Shown piece after piece: positions 18,089 to 26,891 of a stretch of DNA of 64,000 nt. The position numbers and the translations under genes are program-made. Within the stretch, counting starts at the first letter, position 1, and each line of letters opens with the position of its first letter. Source of the stretch: Roseburia sp. (GTDB lineage Bacteria; Bacillota; Clostridia; Oscillospirales; Ruminococcaceae); contig JAMPCH010000009.1 in the NCBI GenBank assembly GCA_023666265.1, positions 1-64,000 on the forward strand, given 5' to 3'. Under the pieces are notes generated by a model. It was given only the letters and a program-made list of their open reading frames with translations. It was not told the origin of the DNA and made no database searches.

Positions 18089-19405
18089 TTAAGAGATCGC
18101 GATCGCGGAGATATTGATGACCGCTTTATCGCCGGTATGCGGGACGATCTCGACGGTATGCGTTCCCGTTTCGTCGAAGGAGATGACCTCCTCCGCCTCG
18201 ACATAGCTCCCCCAGCCGCCGGGGAAGTCACTGTTGATCGTTTTCGCGACCGTTCCGTCCACGACGACGTCAAACGTACCACCCTTCGCCGTCATCTTCC
18301 CGTAAAAGATCCCGATATTTTTCGCCTCGACCTCAAATTTGAGCGGGTTCACGCCCTCAAAGCTCCCGTCGTTCGAGCGGACGCTCCAGTTATCGCCAAA
18401 GTTCCCGAAATTCGTCGACTGCGTTTCCCAGCCCGTCATATCGACGGGGGCCGTATTCTCGGGGGTGACGAGGTCAGCGTTCTCATAAAGATTATCGGTA
18501 TAGGGGGTCGATAGGTCGCTCTCGACCGAGGTATCGATCGTATCGAGCTCGTCGATCACGTCCTGTAAATACGCGGTTATGATCTCGGTCAATACCCCGT
18601 GACCCACGGTGTTCGGGTGGATGTTATCGTCGGAAATATCCGTCCAGACGATATGCCCGTTCCCGATCACGTCGAGGATCGCCTCGCGATAAGAGATCAT
18701 CGGGATCTGATACGCCTCACAGATCTCGCTGTGATAACGCTGAAAGCTCGTCCCGTCCTCCATCGTCATCGCGATCGTGACGATCGCGGGTGACGAGTCG
18801 GCGTTCCAGAGAAGGCGGATCAGACTGTCATAAGAGTTTGTGTTCCGCTCGGTATGCTCGGTCGTATCGTTGACCGAGAAGTCGACAAAGACGAGGTCGG
18901 GGTCTTTTGAGGTCACGTCGCGCCGCGCGCGGTGAACGCCGATATATGAGCCGGTCGCGCCGATCCCCGCGCGGACGCAGTTGATCTTAGCCTCGGGGAA
19001 TTTCTCCGCGAGCCACGCCGTCGTAAGGCTCGCGTAACATAGCTCGTCCCGCTCGGCGGACGACCCCTGGGTGATCGAGCCGCCGAGATAAGCGACGGTG
19101 ATCTCCTCGCCGTTTTGCGCCTTTTTAAAGACCTTCGCGAGCCGTGCGCGATTTCCCTTTACATACGTCGACAGCGCCTTCATGCGCTCCGTAATGCCGT
19201 TTTCGATCACATATTCCATATCGTCGGGTATCTCGATCTCCTCCTCCTCGGTCGCCTGTGGGGTCGTTTCCGCTTTTTCGGCGGTGTCCGCCGCCTCCGG
19301 GGCGGTCGTCGTCGTTGTCGTCGCCGCGCTCTCCTCGGGCGTATCACAGCCCGCCGCGGTCAATAAGACCGCCGCCGCGCAGAATAAAGAAATGATTTTT
19401 TTCAT
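18089..19405 (-). CDS. Secreted SGNH/GDSL-type hydrolase lipoprotein
   Basis: Likely extracellular esterase or deacetylase acting on polysaccharide or cell-wall substrates (family inference). 438 residues. A lipoprotein-type signal ends in LLTAAGC, followed by a Thr/Glu-rich linker (about 22-55). SGNH blocks are present: catalytic Ser in YLGGSITQGSS (about 95), GIGATGS, FVDFSVND (block III Asn) and the Asp-x-x-His pair in DDNIHPN. The C-terminal 130 residues look like a beta-sandwich, possibly carbohydrate-binding. ATG 19405 has GAAAGGA 7 bases upstream and opens a clean signal peptide. Monocistronic with its own promoter and terminator. Confidence 0.87.
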   Translation of the reverse strand: MKKIISLFCAAAVLLTAAGCDTPEESAATTTTTTAPEAADTAEKAETTPQATEEEEIEIPDDMEYVIENGITERMKALSTYVKGNRARLAKVFKKAQNGEEITVAYLGGSITQGSSAERDELCYASLTTAWLAEKFPEAKINCVRAGIGATGSYIGVHRARRDVTSKDPDLVFVDFSVNDTTEHTERNTNSYDSLIRLLWNADSSPAIVTIAMTMEDGTSFQRYHSEICEAYQIPMISYREAILDVIGNGHIVWTDISDDNIHPNTVGHGVLTEIITAYLQDVIDELDTIDTSVESDLSTPYTDNLYENADLVTPENTAPVDMTGWETQSTNFGNFGDNWSVRSNDGSFEGVNPLKFEVEAKNIGIFYGKMTAKGGTFDVVVDGTVAKTINSDFPGGWGSYVEAEEVISFDETGTHTVEIVPHTGDKAVINISAIAIS

Positions 19406-19439
19406 ATGCCGATCCTTTCCATGAGTATTTTCTGTAAAC

Positions 19440-19468
19440 AATATACCACTTTTTCGGCGAAAAGTCAA
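19440..19468 (-). promoter_or_regulatory. Sigma-A promoter of the SGNH gene
   Basis: Minus strand TTGACT, 17 bp, TATATT, with GTGG just before the -10. The -35 lies inside a small inverted CGCCG/CGGCG context. Confidence 0.75.
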
Positions 19469-19529
19469 GTACGGCGAAAGAAAGCGGCGCTTTTTGAATG
19501 TGAAATTTATGTGAAACCCGTTTCCGCTC

Positions 19530-19558
19530 TTGACATTCCCAAAAAAGAAGGTTATAAT
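19530..19558 (+). promoter_or_regulatory. Sigma-A promoter of the marR-MFS operon
   Basis: Perfect TTGACA, 17 bp, perfect TATAAT; ATG of the MarR gene is 56 bases downstream. No clear MarR palindrome is visible nearby. Confidence 0.85.
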
Positions 19559-19613
19559 AAATACATATCCGATGTTGGACAATCGATCATTATGACAGGA
19601 GGATCTCTTTTTT

Positions 19614-20060
19614 ATGGAAAAAGAAGAAGTCAAAAAGCTAACAAGTCAATACCGGGGACTGCGCGACGTCCAATACGCCGCGTATGATACCTACGCGAGG
19701 AGACACGGGCTGTCCTCGCGGGAGCTGGCGCTCCTCGAACAGCTTTGGTGTTCGCCCGGAGGGTGCCTTCAGTCCGAGCTGGGCGTTCGCCTCTCGTCGG
19801 CGCGACAAACGATCAGTATTACCGTGAAAAAATTCGTGCGGCTCGGTTATGTGACGATCGCGACCTCGGAGAGCGATCGCCGTATCCGGGTCGTGACCCT
19901 CACGTCCGAGGGAAAGCGTTACTTAAAAAAGCTCATCCCTCCCATTATAAAAGCGGAGAACGACGCGATGTCGGCGCTAACGGACGAGGACGCCGCCGCG
20001 CTGACGCGGATCACCGCCCTTTTCTCCGAGCGTATGAAGGAAAATTACGATAAGCTCTGA
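19614..20060 (+). CDS. MarR family transcriptional regulator
   Basis: Winged-helix dimeric repressor type. 148 residues. The recognition region lies at about 55-80 (LQSELGVRLSSARQTISITVKKFVRLGYV), followed by the wing with the family signature SESDRRIRVVTLTSEG (about 83-98). N- and C-terminal helices form the dimer domain. GACAGGAGG lies upstream of the ATG. It is followed after 13 bases by an MFS transporter gene, so it probably regulates its own operon including that transporter; the ligand is unknown. Confidence 0.93.
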   Translation: MEKEEVKKLTSQYRGLRDVQYAAYDTYARRHGLSSRELALLEQLWCSPGGCLQSELGVRLSSARQTISITVKKFVRLGYVTIATSESDRRIRVVTLTSEGKRYLKKLIPPIIKAENDAMSALTDEDAAALTRITALFSERMKENYDKL

Positions 20061-20073
20061 GGCGGAGACGACA

Positions 20074-21231
20074 ATGTATACGCTTTTACTTTCGCTGATC
20101 TATCTCGCGTTTATCAGTCTCGGGCTGCCCGATTCGCTCCTCGGGGCGGGGTGGCCCGCGATCCACGCCGATCTCGGCGTTCCCGCCTCTTATATGGGGA
20201 TCGTCTCGATGATCATATCGGGCGGGACGATCATATCGAGCGTTTTTTCGGATAAGCTGACGAAAAAGCTCGGTACGCCCGCCGTGACCGTCGGGAGCGT
20301 ATTCCTGACGGTTCTCGCCCTGTTCGGCTTCTCTTTTTCGAGCGCGTTTTGGATGTTGATCGTGTTCGCCGTCCCCTACGGGCTCGGCGCGGGGGCGATC
20401 GACGCCGCCCTTAATAACTATGTCGCGCTCCACTATACCTCGCGGCATATGAGCTGGTTACATTGCTTTTGGGGCGTCGGGACGATCATAAGCCCCTTTG
20501 TTATGCGCTATGCCCTGAGCCGCTCCGTGTGGAGCGACGGCTATCGGATCGTCGCCATGATCCAGCTCGCGATCGCCGTGATCCTTCTCGTGACGCTCCC
20601 CGTTTGGCGGGCGAACCGCTCCGCCTCGGCGGAGGAGGCGAAAAGCCTCGGGCTTTTCGCCGCGCTTAAAATAAAGGGCGTACCCTATCTTTTACTCGGA
20701 TTTTTCGCTTACTGCGCGGCGGAGGCGACCGCGATGAACTGGGCGAGTACGTATCTGGTCGAGGTGAAGGGGATCTCCGACGACCGAGCGGCGGGTTTCG
20801 CCTCGCTCTTTTTTATCGGGATCACCGTCGGTCGATTTTTCGGCGGCTTCCTGATGAATAGGCTCGGCGACCGACGGATGATCGCGATCGGGACGTGTAT
20901 CTTATCCTGCGGGATCGTCCTGCTTTTAATCCCCGTGGACGTCCCGATCGTCTCCTTCGTCGGGTTTATCGTGATCGGGCTCGGCTGTGCGCCGATCTAT
21001 CCCTGTATCATCCACTCTACGCCGAATAACTTCGGCGCGGAAAATTCCGGCGCGATCATCGGGATCCAAATGGCGAGCGCCTATGTCGGCTCGACCTTTA
21101 TGCCGCCGCTTTTCGGACTGCTCGGGAATGGGGTCGGCTTCGCGATCCTCCCCTTTTATCTCGCCGCTTTTACGATCCTGATGATCTGTATGACAGAGCG
21201 GACGTTTCGGCTCACTTCCCAAAAAGAATAA
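20074..21231 (+). CDS. MFS family transporter
   Basis: 385 residues with about 12 predicted membrane helices across the whole length. It starts with a GLPDSLLGAGWPAI segment like that of sugar-type or 'bypass of stop codon' MFS members. A loop of the motif-A type between helices (GRFFGGFLMNRLGDRRM, about 255-271) supports the call. In an operon with the upstream MarR gene, which makes export of, or response to, a small molecule likely. Substrate cannot be read from sequence. Confidence 0.9.
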   Translation: MYTLLLSLIYLAFISLGLPDSLLGAGWPAIHADLGVPASYMGIVSMIISGGTIISSVFSDKLTKKLGTPAVTVGSVFLTVLALFGFSFSSAFWMLIVFAVPYGLGAGAIDAALNNYVALHYTSRHMSWLHCFWGVGTIISPFVMRYALSRSVWSDGYRIVAMIQLAIAVILLVTLPVWRANRSASAEEAKSLGLFAALKIKGVPYLLLGFFAYCAAEATAMNWASTYLVEVKGISDDRAAGFASLFFIGITVGRFFGGFLMNRLGDRRMIAIGTCILSCGIVLLLIPVDVPIVSFVGFIVIGLGCAPIYPCIIHSTPNNFGAENSGAIIGIQMASAYVGSTFMPPLFGLLGNGVGFAILPFYLAAFTILMICMTERTFRLTSQKE

Positions 21232-21247
21232 AAACATATCCCAAATT

Positions 21248-21297
21248 GACCGTTCATGCGATATTTCGACCGTTCGTGCAAAATTTCACACGAACGG
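21248..21297 (+). promoter_or_regulatory. Direct and inverted repeat upstream of the ABC exporter pair (operator or terminator)
   Basis: GACCGTTC occurs twice, 20 bp apart (21248 and 21268). The second copy starts a perfect 9-bp inverted repeat, CCGTTCGTG / CACGAACGG (21270-21278, 21289-21297). CGATTTTT follows, so it can act as a terminator for the MFS gene. A TATACT about 15 bases later could be the -10 of the ABC operon. Confidence 0.5.
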
Positions 21298-21340
21298 CGA
21301 TTTTTATGTTATACTCAAAGCCGAAAGGGGTGATCGCCGA

Positions 21341-23209
21341 ATGGTAAAGATCGCGAAATGGGACAAACAAAAAAAGAGGGAACAGCGGCGAAAGGCGCGC
21401 GAGGAGGCGCGGGGTCAAAAATACGGTCTCGCCTCAAACCTCCTCTTTATCATGCGGGAGATCCACAGATCGGATAAAAAGATGTTTTTCGGCTGTTTCC
21501 TGTTCGCGCTGACCCTTTACGCCTCGAACCTCCTCGCGACCTACGTCGATAAATATATCGTCGAGCTGGCGGTCGGGGGCTTTCGGCGCGGGCTTTTGAT
21601 CTTTTGCGCCGTCCTTCTTTTGGTGCAGGCGCTGACAGCGCATATCAATGAGCGGATCGGCAGCTATCAGGGATATGTCGGCTTTAATAAGTCCTGTAAT
21701 CACTTAGTGGCGCTCCTCATCGGGAAAAATATGTCCACCGACTATGAGAATAACGAGCGGTGCGAGAATAACGATATGCTGAATAAGGCGCGCGAGGGGA
21801 TCAACGTCGCGGGGTATAATACGCCGCTCAACATTCGCGGGAGTATCCGCCATATCCTCGAGTTTTTTACCTATTCCGCGATCCTCTCGATGCTGAGCCT
21901 TTGGCTCGTCCCGATCGTCGCCGTACCCGCCGCGTTAAGCTACGCGATCGGGCGGCATAAAATGCAGTGGATCTGGAACATGGCGGACAATTGGCAGGTC
22001 TATGAGCGCCGTCTCGACTATGTCCGCGACTCGGCGGGGAACTTAGACCGCGCGAAGGACATTCGCCTTTTCCGCTTACCGACCCTGCTCGAGAAGGTCT
22101 TTTCCCGCGCGTTCCGCGAACGCCTCTCTTGGTACCGTCAACAGGACGCTTGGGAGCTTCGCCATAATATCCTCGAGGCGGTCACGCTCCACCTCGGGAG
22201 CTTCGCCGCCTACGCGTATGTCATTTATCTCGTCTCGTCGGGGAATATCGGCGCGGGGGATTTCGCCCTTTACTTTAACTCCATTTTAAATTTACAGAAC
22301 GCGACGCGGGACTGGTGCAACAACTTCTCGGGGTATCAATGGATCTCGAATAACGTCAACTATATCCGCGCCTATCTCGAGCTCGAGGATCGCACCAACC
22401 GAGGGGAGGGGAAGCCCCTCCCGACGGGGAAATGTGAGATCGAGTTTAAAAACGTGAGCTATACCTATTTCGGGGCGGACGAGCCGACGATCAAAAACCT
22501 TTCCTTTACCCTTCACAAGGGCGAAAAGCTGGCGCTCGTGGGTCTCAACGGCGCGGGGAAGACCACGATCGTCAAGCTGATGTGCGGTCTGTACGACCCG
22601 ACCGAGGGGGAGATCCTCTTAAACGGCGTTCCCGTGAACGCGTATAACCGCGAGGAATATTTCACGCTCTTTTCGGCGGTGTTTCAGGATTTTTCGCCCT
22701 TCGCCGCGAGCGTCGCGGAGAATATCGCGGGGAGCGAGAAGGTCGACCGTGAACGCCTGTACGACTGTATGAAACGGGCGGGGATCTACGAAAAAATTAT
22801 GAGCCTCGCGGAACGGGAAAACACCCGTCTCGTTCGCGGGGTCTATGAAGGCGCGATCGATCTCTCGGGCGGCGAAATGCAAAAGCTCGAGCTCGCGAAG
22901 GCGCTCTATAAAAACGCGCCGATCCTCCTTTTAGACGAGCCGACCGCCGCGCTCGACGCGATCGCCGAGCAGGAGATGTACTTACAGTATACCGGCTTCT
23001 CGGCGGGGAAGGCGAGCCTTTTTATCTCTCACCGTCTCGCGTCCACGCGCTTTTGCGACCGAATTTTATTGATCGAAAAGGGCGGGATCGCCGAGAGCGG
23101 CACTCATTCCGAGCTGATGGCGCGGGACGGGAAGTACGCAGAGCTTTTCGGCTTACAGAGCAGCTATTATAACGACGAAAAGGTAAAACGGGAGGAGGAC
23201 TTATTATGA
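21341..23209 (+). CDS. ABC exporter half-transporter (membrane plus ATPase domain), first of pair
   Basis: 622 residues. A basic N-terminus (KREQRRKAREEARGQK) precedes a six-helix exporter membrane domain (about 30-350). The ATPase domain follows (about 365-600) with Walker A GLNGAGKTT, signature LSGGEMQKLE, Walker B ILLLDEPTA and H-loop His in FISHRLAST. All catalytic residues are present. Its stop overlaps the start of the next half-transporter (ATGA), so the two almost certainly form a heterodimeric type IV exporter. AAAGGGGTGA precedes the ATG. Substrate (peptide, drug or lipid) unknown. Confidence 0.93.
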   Translation: MVKIAKWDKQKKREQRRKAREEARGQKYGLASNLLFIMREIHRSDKKMFFGCFLFALTLYASNLLATYVDKYIVELAVGGFRRGLLIFCAVLLLVQALTAHINERIGSYQGYVGFNKSCNHLVALLIGKNMSTDYENNERCENNDMLNKAREGINVAGYNTPLNIRGSIRHILEFFTYSAILSMLSLWLVPIVAVPAALSYAIGRHKMQWIWNMADNWQVYERRLDYVRDSAGNLDRAKDIRLFRLPTLLEKVFSRAFRERLSWYRQQDAWELRHNILEAVTLHLGSFAAYAYVIYLVSSGNIGAGDFALYFNSILNLQNATRDWCNNFSGYQWISNNVNYIRAYLELEDRTNRGEGKPLPTGKCEIEFKNVSYTYFGADEPTIKNLSFTLHKGEKLALVGLNGAGKTTIVKLMCGLYDPTEGEILLNGVPVNAYNREEYFTLFSAVFQDFSPFAASVAENIAGSEKVDRERLYDCMKRAGIYEKIMSLAERENTRLVRGVYEGAIDLSGGEMQKLELAKALYKNAPILLLDEPTAALDAIAEQEMYLQYTGFSAGKASLFISHRLASTRFCDRILLIEKGGIAESGTHSELMARDGKYAELFGLQSSYYNDEKVKREEDLL

Positions 23210-25092
23210 ACGAAAAAATGACCTTAAAGGAGAAGATCGCCGTCCTGAAGCGGAGCGTCGCGCTCATGAACGAGGCGGACCCGGGCTATACCCTCCGCGC
23301 GCTCTGTCAACAGCTCCCCGAGGTCGTCTCGGGCTTCGCGGGCGTTACCCTCGCCTCGCGCGTGATTGACGGCGTGACCTCCGCTAAGCCGATCGGCGAG
23401 CTTCTCGCGACGGCGGCGATCGCCTGCGCGGTCACGCTCCTCGCCGCCCTCCTCGGGCATTTCATCGACAAGCGCCAAAGCAGTCACACGTTTATCCTCG
23501 ATCAAAATTTACACAAGCTCCTTTGGAAAAAAGTCATGGAGCTCGATTATACCCGCGCGGAGGACGTCGAGACCATGAATAAGCTTAGGAACGCGCGCCG
23601 CTGGCTGGACAGCGGCAATATCGGAATGAGGCGGATCGTCTATCACCTCTCGTATCTGGGGAATAACCTCGTCTCCGTGATCGCGGGGGTCGCCCTGATC
23701 GCGCCGATCGTATTCGTTCGCCCGGCGGGCGGCGAGGGCTTTTGGGGTTTTTTACAGTCTCCTTGGGGCTTCCTCGCGGTGATCGCCGCGATCGCGCTTA
23801 TTACGGTGTTTCAGTCCGGCGTTCTCGCGATCCGCTATACCCGCGAGGAAGAAAAAACGCACGGCGATCCGAGACTGCTCGAAACGCAGCGCGTCGGGAA
23901 CTTTATCTGCATGCGAACGCTCTGGAACTATCGCCACGGGAAGGAGATCCGAATTTACGGGGAACGGGAGCGGATCCTTTCTCAAAAACGGGAACAGGAT
24001 CGGATCTATACCGAAATGTGGGAGAAAAACCGTCGTATATCGGCGCGGATCGTCTCGATCCAGGCGTTTTTAAACCTTCTCCGTACCGTGATCCTATACG
24101 GCTTCGCGCTCGCGCGGGTATTCGGCGGGATGATCAGCCCCGGCGAGGTCATGGCGTTCGTCCTCTATTTCCGTCGGATCAGCGAAGGCTTTTTCGGACT
24201 TTCGGCGAATACGACCCAGATGCTCTCGACGTCGGTCTTTTGTAAGCAGGTCTTTGACTTTCTCGATCTCTCCGACGAAAAATATCAAGGGACGATCCCG
24301 ACCGAGAAGCGCGACGACAACGAGTATGAATTTGAGTTTAAAAACGTATCCTTCCGCTATCCGGGGACGGAGGAGTACGTGCTTCGGAATATCGATTTAA
24401 AATGGCGGATCGGCGAAAAAATGGCGCTCGTCGGGCGAAACGGCTCGGGGAAGTCCACGCTCGTAAAGCTTCTCTGTCGCCTCTACGACCCGACCGAGGG
24501 CGTGATCACCCTCAACGGCATCGATATTCGTAAGTACAGTATAAAGGATTACACCGACCTTTTCTCCGTGGTGTTTCAGGATTCGTCGCTTTTCTCGTTC
24601 TCGATCGCCGAGAATGTCGGCGCGGATACCGAATACGACCCCGCGCTCGTCGAGGATTGCGTGCGGCGGGTCGGACTTTCCGAGCGGCTCGACGCGATGC
24701 CCGACGGGATCGAGACCTGTCTTTATAAGGACTTCGACGAGAGGGGCGTGGAGATCTCGGGCGGCGAGGCGCAAAAGCTTTGCCTCGCGCGGGCGATCTA
24801 TAAGGGCGCGCCGTTTATCGTCCTCGACGAGCCGACCGCCGCGCTCGACCCGATCTCGGAATATGACATCTACACAAAATTCAGCGGGGTTGTCGGGACG
24901 CGGACGGCGATCTATATTTCCCACCGTCTGTCCTCCTGCCGTTTTTGCGACGATATTACCGTTTTGGAGAAGGGGAGGGTCGCCGAGCGCGGAAGCCACG
25001 AGGCGCTCCTCGAAAAGAACGGCGCGTACGCGGCGCTTTGGCACGCTCAGGCGGAGTATTATAAGGACACCGCGGGAGAGCTTTTCGCGTAA
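23206..25092 (+). CDS. ABC exporter half-transporter, second of pair
   Basis: 628 residues with the same membrane-plus-ATPase layout as its partner. ATPase landmarks: Walker A GRNGSGKST (about 412), signature ISGGEAQKL, Walker B FIVLDEPTA and H-loop His in YISHRLSSC. Both ATPase sites keep the catalytic Glu, so there is no sign of a degenerate site as in many heterodimeric exporters. Overlaps the previous gene by 4 bases and ends before a bidirectional terminator. Confidence 0.93.
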   Translation: MNEKMTLKEKIAVLKRSVALMNEADPGYTLRALCQQLPEVVSGFAGVTLASRVIDGVTSAKPIGELLATAAIACAVTLLAALLGHFIDKRQSSHTFILDQNLHKLLWKKVMELDYTRAEDVETMNKLRNARRWLDSGNIGMRRIVYHLSYLGNNLVSVIAGVALIAPIVFVRPAGGEGFWGFLQSPWGFLAVIAAIALITVFQSGVLAIRYTREEEKTHGDPRLLETQRVGNFICMRTLWNYRHGKEIRIYGERERILSQKREQDRIYTEMWEKNRRISARIVSIQAFLNLLRTVILYGFALARVFGGMISPGEVMAFVLYFRRISEGFFGLSANTTQMLSTSVFCKQVFDFLDLSDEKYQGTIPTEKRDDNEYEFEFKNVSFRYPGTEEYVLRNIDLKWRIGEKMALVGRNGSGKSTLVKLLCRLYDPTEGVITLNGIDIRKYSIKDYTDLFSVVFQDSSLFSFSIAENVGADTEYDPALVEDCVRRVGLSERLDAMPDGIETCLYKDFDERGVEISGGEAQKLCLARAIYKGAPFIVLDEPTAALDPISEYDIYTKFSGVVGTRTAIYISHRLSSCRFCDDITVLEKGRVAERGSHEALLEKNGAYAALWHAQAEYYKDTAGELFA

Positions 25093-25121
25093 TATCCCGC
25101 GGAGAAATAGCCCGAGCGACA

Positions 25122-25156
25122 AAAACCCCCGACCTCAAGCCGAGATCGGAGGTTTT
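25122..25156. terminator. Bidirectional terminator between ABC exporter operon and spo0A
   Basis: 15-bp imperfect stem AAAACCCCCGACCTC / GAGATCGGAGGTTTT with 5-base loop. A-tract on one side and T-tract on the other, so it works in both directions between convergent genes. Confidence 0.85.
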
Positions 25157-25184
25157 AGCGCCTTCAATAAATCAAAAATATCAT

Positions 25185-25949
25185 CTAGGGGCGAAAGCGC
25201 GGACCGTATTCGAGCCGCAGGCGGTCGGAGATCATCGCGATAAACTCGCTGTTCGTCGGCTTTTTACGCTCCTTACCGCCAAAAAGCGCGATCGCGGTAT
25301 CGTCGCCACGCTCCCACGCGACCTCGATCCCGTGGCGGATCGCCCGCTCCGCCCGCGTCGGCGTCGTCCCGTGATACTCGGCGACGGAGGGATAAAGCTG
25401 TTTCGTGACGCCGCCTAAAAGGCTCTCGTCCTCGAGCGACATCAGGATCGCGGTACGAAGGTAATAATAGCCCTTGATATTCGCGGGGACGCCGAAGCGT
25501 CGGATCAGGTCGGTTACGACCAATTCGACGTTTTGATACTCTTTCCCGCTTCGGTCGCCGAATTTCCCGTTACGAAAGCGGCAAAGAGTCTTACATTTCT
25601 TTACGATCTCGTCCGCCGCGAGCGACTTTATTAAGAAGGAGTCCGCGCCCGCCTCTAAAAGCTCCCGCTCCCAAAGCGGGGAGTCATAGTCGGAGACCAC
25701 GACCGTGACGGGTGTTCGCCCCGAGAGATCGCGCATCTCGCGCATAAACGCCATCGCGTCCATATCGGACATGACCGTATCCACGATCAAAAGATCGGGC
25801 ATACCCTTCTCGATCATCGTGTCGAGGATCGCGCGTCCGTTTCTCTTTCTCGTGATCGCGTACATTCCTTCGGCTTTTAGGAGACTCGCCCAATATAGTC
25901 CAAATTCTCGGCTGTCGTCTCCGATCAAGATCTTAAATTTTTCCTGCAT
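25185..25949 (-). CDS. spo0A: Sporulation master regulator Spo0A
   Basis: Phosphorelay response regulator that switches on sporulation and represses growth genes by binding 0A boxes. 254 residues. Receiver domain (about 5-125): acidic pair in LIGDDS, phospho-acceptor Asp in LIVDTVMSDMDAM, Ser in place of the usual Thr in VVSDYDSP, Lys in FLIKSL. The C-terminal effector domain (about 145-254) is highly diagnostic: PANIKGYYYLRTAI, GGVTKQLYPSVAEYHGTTPTRAERAIRHGIEVAWERG, KPTNSEFIAMISDRLRLE. Promoter at 26240-26268 leaves a 290-base leader with a large hairpin. Confidence 0.96.
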   Translation of the reverse strand: MQEKFKILIGDDSREFGLYWASLLKAEGMYAITRKRNGRAILDTMIEKGMPDLLIVDTVMSDMDAMAFMREMRDLSGRTPVTVVVSDYDSPLWERELLEAGADSFLIKSLAADEIVKKCKTLCRFRNGKFGDRSGKEYQNVELVVTDLIRRFGVPANIKGYYYLRTAILMSLEDESLLGGVTKQLYPSVAEYHGTTPTRAERAIRHGIEVAWERGDDTAIALFGGKERKKPTNSEFIAMISDRLRLEYGPRFRP

Positions 25950-26060
25950 TGTTATATTCTGCTCCTTTCTCGGGCGATCCGCGCCCGAATCGTATTCGCA
26001 CCCGAAAAATTTTCTTCGGGTCGTTAAGCCGTGCCGCTCGATGTTCGGAGCGGTCGCCTA

Positions 26061-26165
26061 CTCTTTCGTTAGTTTGTACAAACTTTTTATGGGAAGGAGT
26101 CTCCTTCGGCGAGCCGCCTTGTCGGGGCGAGCTTTTAAAATTTGTACCATACGTCGAGTAAGAGG
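26061..26165. other. Long imperfect hairpin in the spo0A leader
   Basis: The left arm around ACTCTTTCG then TTTGTACAAACTTTTTA pairs with the right arm TTTTAAAATTTGTACC then CGAGTAAGAG over about 35 positions, with a GC-rich centre. It may be another palindromic element or a genuine leader structure. It lacks the GCAGG...TCAA tip of the MITE-like family. Confidence 0.5.
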
Positions 26166-26239
26166 ATAGCCGCCCACGCGGCGAAAGCCGCGAGCTTCGC
26201 GCGTGAAGCATCCGATCGTGCGGCTTTGGTTTCGTCCAT

Positions 26240-26268
26240 ATTTTATCACTTTTTTCGCGATTTGGCAA
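26240..26268 (-). promoter_or_regulatory. Sigma-A-like promoter of spo0A
   Basis: Minus strand TTGCCA, 17 bp, TAAAAT, about 290 bases before the spo0A start. The rest of 25950-26470 holds the leader hairpin and small stems but no gene. Confidence 0.6.
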
Positions 26269-26473
26269 TATTTTTCCCGAAAAACGGAAAGGGAAGCCGA
26301 AAAAATTTTTTCGCCCTGCCTTCGGCAGGGACGGGAAAGACCGCGAAAACGGCTTAAATAAAGGCTTTCGCGGCGCTCGTATCGTTCCCGCTTTTTCCCC
26401 GACCTTGTCGAAAAAGGGAAAAAGCCACCCTTCCCAAAAGGGAAAAGGAACGGCGGACGGCGAGCGCAAATTC

Positions 26474-26502
26474 TTGACAAAAAAGGGGAAAGGTGGTAAA
26501 AT
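26474..26502 (+). promoter_or_regulatory. Sigma-A promoter of the 62-residue gene
   Basis: TTGACA, 17 bp, TAAAAT with GGTGG before the -10. A 115-base leader with a CCGAGAA...TTCTCGG stem follows. Confidence 0.75.
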
Positions 26503-26621
26503 AAAGAAAAAATAAGGGGAGGAGATCGCCGCGCGAGAACCGAGAAAATACGTCGACCTTCGCGGGGTCGCGCTCCTCCTTCTCGGAACTAATGATGTAC
26601 GCTTAATGGGAGGAAAAAACA

Positions 26622-26810
26622 ATGCCCCAAAAAAGACGGACCATTCCTTTAACAAAACACCCCGAGCTTAGGGGACAGTATCAGATCAACCGCCTTCTCC
26701 AGACGCTCGAATACGATCGAAATCGGAATATGGAGTATGAGACGGAGCTTCGCGAGATACGGGCGTATCAGGCGTATCTCGCCGAGCTTTTAAAGCTGAC
26801 GAAAAAGTGA
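26622..26810 (+). CDS. Small basic helical protein, unknown function
   Basis: 62 residues, not recognised. It has no signal peptide, Cys or membrane segment. The sequence is charged and mostly helical (QYQINRLLQTLEYDRNRNMEYE and onward, about 19-58), compatible with a small coiled-coil or adaptor. Support for being real: a strong promoter at 26474-26502, GGGAGG 8 bases before ATG, and a GC-rich hairpin right after the stop. Proximity to spo0A may be coincidental; it shows no Spo0E-type SQELD motif. Confidence 0.65.
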   Translation: MPQKRRTIPLTKHPELRGQYQINRLLQTLEYDRNRNMEYETELREIRAYQAYLAELLKLTKK

Positions 26811-26833
26811 CCGCGCAACCGCGCGTTGCGCGG
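26811..26833 (+). terminator. GC-rich hairpin at the end of the 62-residue gene
   Basis: Perfect 9-bp stem CCGCGCAAC / GTTGCGCGG immediately after the stop codon. It has no T-run, so termination efficiency is doubtful. Confidence 0.4.
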
Positions 26834-26860
26834 GCGGGGGAAAAAGAACGCGGCGAATGG

Positions 26861-26889
26861 TTGAAAAAGCGCTCCTTTTTCGGTATAAT
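26861..26889 (+). promoter_or_regulatory. Promoter of the broken XRE regulator, directly upstream of element C
   Basis: TTGAAA, 17 bp, TATAAT. The predicted start of transcription falls within the first bases of the 161-bp element at 26892. Confidence 0.7.
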
Positions 26890-26891
26890 AA

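Noticed and set aside
26401..26415. TGTCGAA (0A box) upstream of spo0A
   Set aside because: A 7-base match is expected several times by chance in 64 kb on two strands, and it lies far from the predicted promoter.
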